This document shows, piece after piece, positions 13,501 through 24,474 of a stretch of DNA of 64,000 bases. Every line of letters begins with the position of its first letter. Position 1 is the stretch's first letter. Source of the DNA: Carex sylvatica (Eukaryota; Streptophyta; Magnoliopsida; Poales; Cyperaceae). Below the pieces are notes generated by a model. That model ran no database searches. It saw only the letters and a program-made list of their open reading frames with translations, and was not told where the DNA came from. The stretch lies in assembly GCA_964058845.1 (NCBI GenBank), contig CAXKVR010000007.1, positions 218,089 to 282,088 of the forward strand, written 5' to 3'. The position numbers and the translations under genes were made by a program.

Positions 13501-16500
13501 AGGTGGATGCATGCTAGAACTACCTAATACAATATCAGGCCTCCAAAGTTTTTATTTGTGATAAGTTGTCTCTTGGTGACAGAACCTACCAAAGTGGAAG
13601 CAGGAGTGGACAGAGCCACAACGGCTACTAACAAAGCGTCCCCTAATGCCAGAAACAGCAGCAGATGAGTTCTATGATGGGTCCGGAGACAAACTGCCAT
13701 ATTGCAATGCTGAGTTTCTTGTCAAGTGGCGTGACCTAGGTTATGAGCAAGCCACTTGGGAGCTCGAGACATCCCCTTTTCTATACACTGAAGAAAATGC
13801 CTCTCTCATTAAAGCATTTGAATCTCGCCGGCAACAGGCACGTCTCTCTTCATACCCGCAGCGTATTAACAGAGCACTTGAGGTCAAGCAATCTCCTTTT
13901 GAAAGGCTTGAGAAGTTTCCGGATCTCTTCCCGCCGGGTTTAAACAGTGAAAACAGCGGACACCTTCACTCTGTAAACCAACTACGCCTTTTCTGGCACA
14001 AGTCACAGAATGCGGTTTTCATTGATGAGCAGGAGAGAGTTATAAAGACGATCTTGTTCATTATGTTGGTTATAGAGGATATCTGCCGCCCGATTGTTAT
14101 AGTTTCAAGTGTTGGGTCTTTGCCTTTGTGGGAGTCGAAATTTCAGCGTTTGGCGTCAAATATCAATGTTATCAGTTATACAGGTACCAAACCGGTACGG
14201 AAACTCATGCGAGATTTTGAGTTTTATGAGGAGAGTGGTTGTGTCATGTTTCAAGTGTTACTTTCTCATCCCGATGCTATTTTGGAGGTAAGCATCTCTT
14301 TACATATGCATGCATTACCTAAATATTTCATGTTCCTTGTTTATTTTTTCTTACTGTTTTAATCCTCCCCCATCTCTCTTTCTCTTTCGCTCTCTATTTT
14401 AATAGGATTTTGAGATGTTAGACTCTATTGGGTGGGAGACGGTTATTGTAGATGATTGTCAAAACTCGCGCATTTCAAAATATCTCGAGAAATTCAAGAA
14501 TCTCTCTTGTGATTTCAGGCTTCTCCTATTAAGCTCTCCTCTCAGGGTATTTTTAACAACATTTATTTTTACCATATTAATTTCATAAGCAGATTTCCAG
14601 TACTTAAATCTGGTGTACTTTACTGAGATAACTTAACACCTGTGGTCTATTTAATTTGCAAGTTCTATTTATTTTAGTTAGCTTAAGTATTCATAGCCTG
14701 TTTGGGTTAGTCTAAAGTTTCATGTTAATGTATTTGAAACCGGTTTGAGTAGTCTAAGTTTTAACTATAGTCTAACTCAACTGCTTCTAAGTGGTTTTGT
14801 TTTCATTATCACAATAGACTTGTTAGTGTTATTGTGCTTTAGATGCTGGTGGTTTAGAACTTTTAAATTTTCAATAGAGTGCTTCATTATGTATTCAAAT
14901 TCAAAATATGCTTCTGTTATTTTTTATTTTTTATTTCTAAGTTCTCTAAATTTGTTAGAAAATAATGATTTGCATCATTAGTAGAACTATAAATCACTGT
15001 AAGAGTTCAATTATTGACAGCCTCTACTATTATTTGACAGGACAATTTATCAGAGTACGTGAACATTCTCTCCTATCTGGACCCAAACCATGACATTTCA
15101 AATAATTACGTTAGCAAAAGTGATATGCTGGCTCATTACAAAGAGAAGTTGGGGCATCACCTGGCGTATGAACGAAAAGAAGAAACATCTAAGGTCATGG
15201 AGTACTGGGTCCCGGCACGGTTTTCAAAGGTGCAGCTGGAATTGTACTGTTCAACTCTGCTATCTAATTCTTTCGCGCTTCGTTCTTCTTCTAAGAACGA
15301 TCAAGTGGGGGCGCTTCGGGATGTGCTCATCTCACTTCGCAAGGTAAAAATCAACATCTTTGCTATTTTATTAACATAATTCAAATTCAAATCTTAATTG
15401 GAGAAGTTGAAGTTGCTATGCAAGAGTCCTGTGGTTACATCCATAGGAGATTTTTTTTAATAATTATTTTTTTTGTCATAACAACTTTGACATGGGTATT
15501 TCCTTTTTGAGGCAATTTCATGTATACCTCTTAAAAACTTCGAAATTACGTATACCCTTTTTAGTTTCAAACTCAAAAATTTACCCATTTTATTGTTCTT
15601 TCTATTAAACTCATTTTAAATTCATAAACTACCCATTTTACCCTTTATTCAAAAAACAAAATATATTCAGCATGTTTCAGAAAAATGCCAGTCTTCTAAT
15701 TGGACGGCTTTCGAGGGCAAATGGGTAATTTATCTACTTCTGACGCTTACACAAGCATATACTTAGATGTCATTGTGTACTGTTTTCTTTACAGTGTTGC
15801 GATCATCCATACCTTGTTTATCAAGACTTGCAAGCGGCACTAACAAAGGAGAAACCGTTATCTGAGATATTAAATATTGGGGTCTATGCATCTGGTAAGC
15901 TGCTATTGCTAGACAAACTGCTGCATGAGATGAAAGAGCAGGGCCTACGGGTGCTTCTTGTGTTTCAGTCAGGCGGTGGTTCTGGTAGAAACCAAATAGG
16001 AGACTTCTTAGATGATTTTCTGCGGCAGAGATTCGGTGCCGAAGCATATGAACATGTGGAGCGGGGCCTACTGATGTCAAAGAAGCAAATTGCTATGAAT
16101 AACTTCAATGACAAGAGCAAGGGGAGGTTTGTGTTCCTCATCGAGAACCGTGCGTGCCAACCCAGTCTGAAACTGTCAGCTGTAGATGCCGTGCTAATCT
16201 TTGACAGTGACTGGAATCCCATGAATGATACCCGGAATCTACAGAGGATTAACATACAGCCTGAGAGAGTTCCTGTTTTTCGCTTCTACTCTCCATGTGC
16301 TGTTGAGGAGAAGGTGCTTAGCCTTGCCAAACAGGATGTCTTCTTAGACAGCACTTTGCAGGGTGTGGTCCCCACTGTCAGTCATTCCCTGCTCAGCTGG
16401 GGTGCTGAGCGCCTCTTTTCACAATTGCATGAGCTCCATCTTCAGCCTGATGATGCACATGAAAATTACCGTTCTTCCTATGTTTCCCCAGAGGACACGG

Positions 16501-19500
16501 CCTTTGTGGATGCTGTCATGACTGAGATAATGGATAAGGTTTCAGGGAAGAGCAGTGCTGGTGCCTTGTCAGTGGCATCTCTGCTGGTTGAGGCACAGCC
16601 GAGTGGTGAATTCTATTCACACGATTCGGGTCCATTGATAGGTGAGAAGGAGGGGGTTGCTTCATTGCATGGGGACCCACCAGTGTTCTGGTCTGGTCTT
16701 TTAGAAAGGAAGAATCCACAGTGGAGGTTTATACAATCTGATGGCCCTTTACAGAGGAATAGAAGGAAGGTTCGTCCGTTTGATAACTCAGAGAAGCCCC
16801 TTGTGGCGGGGCCTAGTGGAGGAGGTGAGACCGAGGAGTCAAGGAAGAAGAAAAAGAAGAATGGGGTTGATACCAGTATGGCTGGTACGGGTATCGTGTC
16901 CCCCCGAGGAAAGACCGGTACGAATGTCTCTGCTAGGAACCCTCTTGTTGCAGTTTCAACTTGGGATGATTTCTCGGGCATCAGTGCTGGACCCTCTCAA
17001 CAAGGTTTTTATTGTACAACTCTTTTATTGAGCACTTCAAAAATGAATAACTGCATCAAAACCGAAAATAATATAGAACCATAGATGCATCAGTGCTGGA
17101 CCCTCTCAACAAGGTTTTTATTGTACAACTCTTTTAATGAGCACTTCAAAAATGAATAACTGCATCAAAACCGAAAAGAATATAGAACCATAGATGCAGT
17201 TGTTGCTGGTTAATATAGAACCATAGATGCAGAAGGAAAAAGTTTATAATGCAATTAATGGTGTATGATGATTCATTTGCAGAGATATCAAATCAAGTGG
17301 GTGCTTTAGCATCAGTTGAAGTGGGAGCAAATCTAAGAAGCATGCAAAAGGGCATTCATCTTTTACTTGAACCTCAACTGCTCAACTTGTGTCAATCTGC
17401 CGGGCTTCCAGTATGCTTTTCAATTATCTTTGTTTTTAGTTGAACTTGTCTTTTTTCAACATTAGTCATCCAAACCCTTAAAACATGATCTCCATATGAA
17501 AATGTACTTGGACAACAAATTTTACATTTTTTAGAATTTTTTTACTATTTACTAAGATAGAATATCTTTCTGGATGGTACAGAATTTTCAAATAAAGTGG
17601 CTTTCTACATATCTAAAAGAATAGCCAAAAAAAATTCTAAACAGAATGTAAAATTTTGTCTGCAAGTATATTCTCATATGAAGATCATGTTGAATGGTTC
17701 CGATCAACAGTTTAGATTTAAAAATAGAGATAGGAGTTCATAGCACGGGCCGATGTGTAATATGTATATTACCATAGCCTCACTCTTGTTTTTTTTTCTC
17801 CTTTCCTTTCTTTTCTCATAATCTCAGCAGATATATATTTGTTGTCCGAGTACATTTTCAATGCCTTTGTGCTGAGGATTTTTTTTTTTTTTGCCGAAGT
17901 GTGTGCTGAGTTTGTTGAGTTGTTATGTAGGATTATGTGAAGACAATGGCCAGGATGCTGTTGGAGTACGTTATGAACAATTTTAAGGTTGATAATGGCG
18001 GAGATGCAGCGATCCTACAAACATTGGTCATTTCATTGGTTAGTTTGAGCCCCGTGGGCCCTCCTCCACAGTTATAAAACAAAGAGAAATGAAGCAAAAC
18101 ATATGCTCTAATTTATCATAAATAAAGTAATTCTGTGAGAGGAAAAATAAATGAGTGGATCAAAATTACTCCCACTTGTTGGACTAATGCCACATCTAGT
18201 TGAATATTATTCACCAAATTACTCCCTTTATAAATAATTTCCTAAATATGGGGGTCAATACAAACTGTTTAGTATATCATGCTTTCTTATCACAAAACCC
18301 TGTATTACTATTATAGTTGATGTCATGATTTACAAATTTTGGTCATATGTAGTGCTGGAGAGCTGCGTCTCTCTTCAAACATTGGATCGACCCGTTACAG
18401 CTGACAGCTCTTGCATCCGAAAAGTTGAATTACAACTGTAAAGCTGATATTGTCGAATCCGTCTATTGCCGTTTAAAGGCATTGAAAGTGGAGTTTCAAG
18501 AGAAAGCAGATGCCATGCTGGCAGGTCAGATCCCGGCTATCAGATTATACAACAAACTATTCAAGGTACCCAAGCAAGAGGTGATCACCCTTCCAGAGAC
18601 TCCCTCTTCGGATGAAGAAATAATTGAAACCCCTGCTCCAATGCCTGTTCAAAATCAAACCGCAAATGAGACAGAGGTAGAGCAAGAAAATACAAAGGAA
18701 AAACTCTTGAAAGCACAACTGGACCTGATAGAAAAGGTTTCTTCTAGAAGGGTAGAGGCTCTTTTAACTAAGCAGAAAAAGGTGGTTACTGAGATGGAGC
18801 AGTTCAAGGAGAGAGAGGCAACACAGTTGATGAAAGAGCACCGATCTCAGCTCGAGAGATATTCTGGTAGTGGCATGGAGGAGAAGGTTAGAGAGGTGGA
18901 AGAGGAGTTTGAGAGAAAGATGCATGCATTCGAGGCTCATATGGAGACGGAGAGGAAGAGGCTGCAGGAATTACATATGGCTGCAAGGGAACTGGAGAAG
19001 AGCATTAAAGAAGACTGGGTTCAAAACGCAAAATTGGGTAATCTGGCGGATGACTTTGAAAATGTACCCTTATCGGATTGTGGTGAGTTCATTGTGCTGG
19101 TGTTTAACTGGTATGCTCCTACTCCACCTTTGGTTCAGAAAGATAATTTTTCTGGAAGTGATGGGGATGGGGATGGGGATGGGGACACTGCATCAGGGCC
19201 GTCGAATCATACTCCTTCACCTCCCCTTGAAGAAACTGGAGTAGTTGCAGGGGAAGTGACACCAGTTGAAGTAGCAGTACAGGGAGTTGCTGCTGCTGAA
19301 TTGACAGCTCAGCATAGAGATGTTGAGAATACAATTATGGAACAGGTAATAGTTCAGATTTCGTGTTGAGTTGATCATTGATGTTATTTGCTTCTAACAA
19401 GTACAATTTCCTGTTTATTTTGATTAAAAAGGTGTGCACTGGAGTAGTTGCAGGGGAAGTGACACCAGTAGCAGTAGCAGCACAGGGAGTTGCTGCTGCT

Positions 19501-22286
19501 GAATTGACAGCTCAGCATAGAGATGTTGAGAATACAATTATGGAACAGGTAATAGTTCAGATTTCATGTTGAGTTGATCATTGTTGTTATTTGCTTCTAA
19601 CTAGTACAATTTCCTGTTTATTTTGATTAAAAAGGCGTGCTTTTCTGGTTAACTTCAGGAAATTCAATCTGTAGCAGAGTCAACTACACCTGTTGAAACT
19701 GCTGAGTCAACTTTACCTGTTGAAACCATAGAGTCAACTCTACCAGCTGAAACCACAGAGTTGACTCCACCTGCTGAAGCTGTAGAGTCAACTCCACAGG
19801 GAGAAGCTGTAGAATTGGCTCCACATGCTGAAGCCGTAGAGTTGACTGCACGTGCTGAAGCCGTAGAGTTGACTCCACATGCTGAGGCTGCAGAGTTGAC
19901 TCCATCTCTAACAGCAGTTACGCTTCCAGCTGTAGTTGAGGTTGCAGTTGCAAACGGGGAAGACACTATGGCTTACACATTAGATGCTCATCTTTTTCCC
20001 CAGCAAAGCCGGGGAACAGTGCCTCAAAACCAGGTTGCTTTACCTGTACCGTTTCAGAATTCTGGCACGCAGAACGTTGGCTCCATACCTCAAAACGGGT
20101 CAGAGGCCAATTACAATGCTCTGTGGCAGATTCTTCCGTTGGCATCCCCAATGGTTTTCCCACATGGGCTCCATGCCGACCCATTAAAGAATGAGCTGGC
20201 AAGGATCAAGCATCAAGAGAACATCCTGGCAAGGCGTGATGAAGCTAGGGTTTGTGTTTCTCTGCTTTCTTTTTTTTCTTCTGTTATAATTATACTTTCT
20301 AGTAGAACTAGAGTTTAACATGATTGACTTCATACGAACAATCCAAACCATTCAAATTGATACTTCGCAAGTGATGTGTTTACGTGCAAAATTTATAAAT
20401 TCTCGAATTAATTCATGATAAACTCAAGCGGTAAAAAAAAAATGATGAAAAATAAGTGTATTAAATTAACTTGTAAATATATATATATTTTTTTTACCGC
20501 TTGACTTTGTACTAAAATAATTAAATTTTTTATAGATTTTGCATGTAAACACATCATTCTTGAAGTACATTTGGTTTTGCAGTTGCGCTAATCTGACAAT
20601 AAATTACAACAATAACAACAACAACCAAGCCTTTAGTCCCAAATTGCATGTAAACATAATCTCACTACGCAATGATGTAAAATTTCATCGTTTGAAGCTA
20701 ATCCATTAGGTATTGGAGTTAGGCTCACCAAAAACTTGGCTTTGAACTGGTACTGGTTTCGATTGCTGTTTTTAAAGTGTATTTTTATATGATTGGAATA
20801 GAGATTGCAAATAAAGATGTTAATGGAAGAAGAGATGGAGGTGCTAAAGAGGAAATATGATGAGATGGTACGGGAGCATGAGAACACGTATCAGCATCAG
20901 AAGCAGCAGCTGGAGGATGTCTACAAAAAAGTTCTTTTAAATCAGTCCCTGGCTGAGGAGTTCCGTGCAAAATTCATTGAGCACAGAACTGTTACATCCG
21001 CTTCACCGTCCGCCTCTGCTTCCTCCCATTGTATGTTTTCCCTTTTTCTTTTTGTTTGTTTTTTTTTTTTTGTGAGGGGGGGGGGGGAGGGGGTTGGGGA
21101 ATTTTCATTTATACCCCTCAAAAATCTTGAAATTACTAATTTATATTCCTCAAAAACTCTCAAATTTACTATTAAAACTCATTTCAAATTTGTAAAATAC
21201 CCATTTTACCCTTTATTGAAAAGATAAAAATATGTAGGAGATTTTTGAGGGGTATCCATGAAATTCCCCTTTATTATTGACTTTTCTATTAAAACTCATT
21301 TTCAATTTTTTTGAGTGGAAATTTCATTTATACCCCTATTAAATCTTGAAGTTACGATAATATCATATTTGCCTTACTAAACTTCAAAAATTCACAAGTG
21401 TACCCAATTTATTGACTTTTCTATTAAAACTCATTTTAATTATATAAAATACCCATTTTACCTTAATTAAAAAGCTGAAAAAAATATGTAGGACATTTTG
21501 AGGGGTTTACATGAAATTCCCCTTTTTTTCATTTTTTTTAATCAACTGCCTCCTTATTTTGAGGGGTTTACATGAAATTCCTCCCTTTTCAATCTATGCA
21601 AGCAGATCATGAAATGAGACTTAAAAGTACTCTTTGTTTGTTTTGTTGTCATGCTTGCAGTAAGAAGCCATGTGACTGGACATAGACCACAGATGCCGCC
21701 GCAACATCGAGTGCCACAGCAAATCCAGAGAGCACCTGCTCCTGCAGCTGCACCACCTCGGCAAGGAAGTGTCAGTGTAAATGCAAATGGATCTCTCAGA
21801 CCACCATCTGTTGCAACGCTTCACATTCCTTCTACCTCCTCCCCACTACGGCCTTCAACCCCTTCTCCAAATCCCAACCGGGCTACATTCAGCCCGGTTA
21901 CTCTCCCTCCACGGCCTGGCCCACCACTTCGTACCGCACCTGCACCTCATCTTGCTCGTGCCCGGTCCCACATGTCAGCCACGGTCCCCACTTTGACTCC
22001 CACCCCGACACCTGGCAGTGGTGCCTTCACCCCCATGCAGCAGCTCCAATCCTTGTTTGCCCGATCACAGGAGGCCCCACCTGCTCAAACTCAAACTCAA
22101 ACTCAGACTCAGAATTTCCTTATGGAATCTTTGACTCCCTCCCTAAGAGAGGTTCCAGTTACTGTTAGCCAAACTCAAACTCAGAATCAGAATCAACCTG
22201 TGGAATCTTTTGGCAATGGTAGTGGTTTTGGATCGGGACAGGTGGCGGTTGGAGATGGTGTGGTGTACTTGTCAGATGATGATTAG
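10540..22286 (+). CDS. MOM1: MOM1-like chromatin silencing factor, 18 exons
   Basis: Exons by eye: 10540-11044, 11136-11217, 11613-11667, 11752-11843, 11939-12011, 12308-12438, 12577-12749, 12842-12984, 13583-14287, 14406-14546, 15041-15343, 15795-17004, 17283-17410, 17931-18038, 18353-19345, 19659-20249, 20802-21030, 21661-22286. They sum to 6,288 bases (2,095 codons plus stop) in one frame. Order: basic Ser/Lys-rich N-terminus; PHD finger (CLTC...CCEGKNC...H..C...WLCVTC); two chromo-like segments ('YLVKYKNLAHVHNRW', 'AEFLVKWRDLGYEQATWELE'); SNF2-like region; coiled coil (exon 15); decapeptide repeats; Pro/Gln-rich tail. The Walker A position reads 'DEQERVIKT' and the DExH position 'IVDDCQN', so ATPase activity is unlikely. 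Arabidopsis MOM1 maintains silencing without changing DNA methylation and is thought to derive from CHD3 remodellers; this fits. Exons 13-15 may match the CMM2 dimerisation region (inference). Confidence 0.85.
12038..12275. repeat. Family C repeat in a MOM1-like intron
   Basis: Shares 'aagttcataatatc' and 'aaaactcacaaattta' with the repeat at 2128-2437, and 'ggcagtcttctaatt' with the copy at 15.5 kb. Entirely intronic (12012-12307). Confidence 0.55.
12831..12845 (+). other. Tandem 'tagcag' splice acceptor (NAGNAG type)
   Basis: The acceptor before exon 8 of the MOM1-like gene reads 'gtttgtagcag|ggtc'. Both the TAG (ending 12838) and the CAG (ending 12841) leave the frame open; using the first adds one alanine between the PHD finger and the first chromo-like segment. 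Confidence 0.5.
13096..13465. mobile_element. Fold-back MITE (family A) in MOM1-like intron 8
   Basis: Near-perfect hairpin: 'gggttcaaatgcctcatgcc' (13096) against 'ggcatgaggcatttgaaccc' (to 13465), with further inner pairing around 'aagataggtacaaaatagtg' and its complement. About 370 bp with no coding capacity. It makes up most of the 598-bp intron between the two chromo-like segments. Confidence 0.85.
15515..15735. repeat. Family C repeat in a MOM1-like intron
   Basis: Carries 'aatttcatgtatacctctta', 'acttcgaaattacgtat' and 'gccagtcttctaattggacg', matching the copies at 2.1 and 12.0 kb. Lies in intron 15344-15794. Confidence 0.55.
16978..17195 (+). repeat. 109-bp tandem duplication covering a 5' splice site
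   Basis: Copy 1 (16978-17086) holds the last bases of the large SNF2 exon and its donor 'caacaag|gtttttatt' at 17005. Copy 2 (17087-17195) repeats the same exon end and donor (17114). Only a few bases differ, so the event is recent. Reading from copy 1 into copy 2 meets an in-frame TAG at 17082-17084; only the first donor gives a full-length protein. A partial third copy follows at about 17213. Confidence 0.85.
17454..17775. mobile_element. Fold-back MITE (family B) in a MOM1-like intron
   Basis: Contains 'acatgatctccatatgaaaa' and its inverse 'tcatatgaagatcatgtt' around a 'ttttacattttttagaattt' core, and ends 'taccatagcctcac' like the copies at 26.3 and 29.2 kb. Lies in intron 17411-17930. 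Confidence 0.65.
19163..19188 (+). repeat. GATGGG hexamer run in coding sequence
   Basis: Four GATGGG units encode an Asp-Gly run in exon 15 of the MOM1-like gene. Likely length-variable; no domain implied. Confidence 0.7.
19235..19640 (+). repeat. 203-bp tandem duplication making an optional exon
   Basis: Copy 1 (19235-19437) spans the end of exon 15, its donor (19346) and most of the intron. Copy 2 (19438-19640) repeats all three almost identically, including 'gtaatagttcagattt'. The copied exon piece can be read as exon 19432-19548 (117 bases, 39 codons) using the weak acceptor 'gattaaaaag|gtgtgc'; inclusion or skipping both keep frame with exon 19659. The real acceptor 'ggttaacttcag' exists only after copy 2. 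Confidence 0.8.
19679..19910 (+). repeat. 30-bp minisatellite encoding decapeptide repeats
   Basis: About eight imperfect 30-bp units code for a repeated pattern like 'ESTLPVETIE' drifting to 'ELTPHAEAVE'. The phase is exactly 10 codons, so copy-number change keeps the frame. Lies in exon 16 of the MOM1-like gene between the coiled coil and the Pro-rich tail. Confidence 0.85.
21085..21580. repeat. Two adjacent family C repeats in the last MOM1-like intron
   Basis: Two head-to-tail copies of the 'atttcatttatacccct...cccattttaccctttatt' repeat, each closing with 'gaggggt...catgaaattcc'. A G-run (21078-21092) precedes them. They fill most of intron 21031-21660. Confidence 0.6.
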
Positions 22287-22357
22287 GGTTTAGAATATTG
22301 CTAACATTTTGTACAGTCATATTATATGAGATTTAATGAGCTGGGGCTTTTGACCAT

Positions 22358-22361
<4 letters not shown>

Positions 22362-22397
<36 letters not shown>
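22362..22397. repeat. (GA)n microsatellite in MOM1-like 3' UTR
   Basis: Uninterrupted GA dinucleotides about 75 bases after the stop codon, within the probable 3' UTR (22287 to about 22500). Confidence 0.85.
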
Positions 22398-22401
<4 letters not shown>

Positions 22402-22499
22402 CAGTTTCTGAAATCAAGTTGTGATTTGCCTTTCATTTTTGTGGGTAGGAAAGAGGTTTTAGCTAATGCTATGTATATGTGGTGCCTTATAATTAACGA

Positions 22500-24474
22500 A
22501 AATTAATCATAGGAGATGATCAGATCCCAAATTAAATATTAGTAATGAGATTAGCTGATCATTTACCACTTTACATATAACAGCATCAAAAATACTAATA
22601 TGCATCAATTATTGGTGACAGTTAATAATCTTGTATTATGAGAAACATAAAAATTAAAAATAATGAATAAAAGATATTTCTTAACTATGTGAGATATCTC
22701 ATTTGGTTAAATCAGACAATTAAGGCGGTTACTACAAGCCAGAAAAAAAAAAGAGGAAATATGAAATAACCTAACTAAAAAAAAAAGAAACATGGAAGAA
22801 GAAAAGTAAAATAAGCTTTAAGATAAATTTAGCAAAAATGTAAGATCTTCTTTGATGCTCTCTGCGAGAAATAATTAAGCTCTCTATTTCATTGTAAAAG
22901 AATGCTACAAAATTATTTGATTAATATGTTCTTGTTTTCCATTTAATTTATGTCTAACACAATTATTCGATTAATTTTCCCTACTATATTACTCGAAAAC
23001 AAAATTATTTTACCAATGTTTTATTCCAAATATTCTTCCAATTTTCACCCTCTATACGCAAGTTAGAACTGATTCTTTTCTTCAACCATCTGTCTTAGCA
23101 TAAGAGAGGCGTTTCTCTCTACTGAAGGCAAGGATTCTTTTATATAAACAATAGATTTGTGCTTAACATTTACTTAATAGAAATCATTGATGTTGCTACC
23201 CTTTGCAGAAGCAGAGCCAAATTTTTTATTAATGTGTGACAAAATTTCAGGATGAAGTATTAATGTTATAATTATTTTGAATATTAAGTATATTCTATAA
23301 TTTAAAAAATTAGAAATAGAAGTATATTTTGGAGAATTTTTAATGTAAACATGATTTTATCATTTTTTACTTCTAATATATTTTCATAATTTTTTTTCTA
23401 AGAAAATAAAATAAATTAAGAAGCATATTTTTGATTTTTTTTTTTTGAGACAGCGCGTACAAGTATTCCCGGTTCTATGCAGTAACACCATTGCTTCCTT
23501 TGATCATGTGCCAGTTACAAAAAAAAAAATATTGTTTTACAATTTCAATATATCTTTTTTTATCATTCTTAAAAATAATAATGTTAACATGAATGCACTG
23601 TGGTTTTGAAATAAAAGTAACTGGAAGCACACATTAGTAATTACACTGAAAAGAATGCTCAAACATATAAAAAACTAGGGAAAAAAAGAACTAAAAATAG
23701 CAATCACACCAAGAATAGTACAGGGAAAACAAACATGATTAAAATCCTATATCCAAAACCACCAGTTAATAACAGTTGCAAACATGGGAATAATCCAAGA
23801 GAAAATTGATTTATTTCTAGTTGCGCCACTCTTCTTATTCCTGTATTTTCAACAATAAAAAGAAAATATAAGCAAAAAACTTTCAATAAAAAGAGGTTTG
23901 ATTTTAATTTCCCAGTATTTTTCTTAACAATATTATGGGTGAGTATAGTAAATAAATAATGAAAATAGTCAAAATACAAAAGTTCATGCTCATTCATGCT
24001 TTAGTAATTTAAAAAGAACTTTATTTTTTATATGCAATACCTGTATTTCATCATATTTGGGAGCAATAGCAATCATGGAGAAATAAATTTTGTTCATACA
24101 ATACACAGGCAATAACAATCATGCAGAATATATGTGTAATTTGATAATTGTTATCTTTAATTTCTCAAAAACCAAAACGGACTAAAATTTGGGCCGCAAA
24201 TAATATTAATGTAGGTCAAAAAATTAATCTATACCTTCAAAAGTTTTTGTCTTTGTCATGTAATGTGACAATTCAAAAATTAATCCATGAATTGTCAAAC
24301 CACAACTTTATCCTAAATTTTTATATAAATCACAAATTTATAAGGACTGATAATAAAATTTTGATTAATACTTCTGATAATTGATATTGTTGTAGCAGAA
24401 GGTGATCAACAACCTTTTTTTGCTTTTTCTCTTTGCCAAATAAATTTGCAAATTTTTTTTGGTAATACAACTAC
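22500..24474. other. Gene-free AT-rich intergenic DNA
   Basis: No gene supported. 23215-23440 ('agagccaaattttttatt' to 'aagaaaataaaat') resembles sequence inserted in the second intron of the thaumatin-like gene (25545-25740), so it is probably transposon-derived. Confidence 0.5.

Noticed and set aside
19664..19966. Minus-strand frame with repeated 'GVNSTASA'-type units
   Set aside because: It is the antisense reading of the 30-bp coding minisatellite in exon 16 of the MOM1-like gene.
24148..24384. 78-codon plus-strand frame in the 22.5-24.4 kb gap
   Set aside because: AT-rich composition with Asn/Ile/Lys bias and no domain or splice context.
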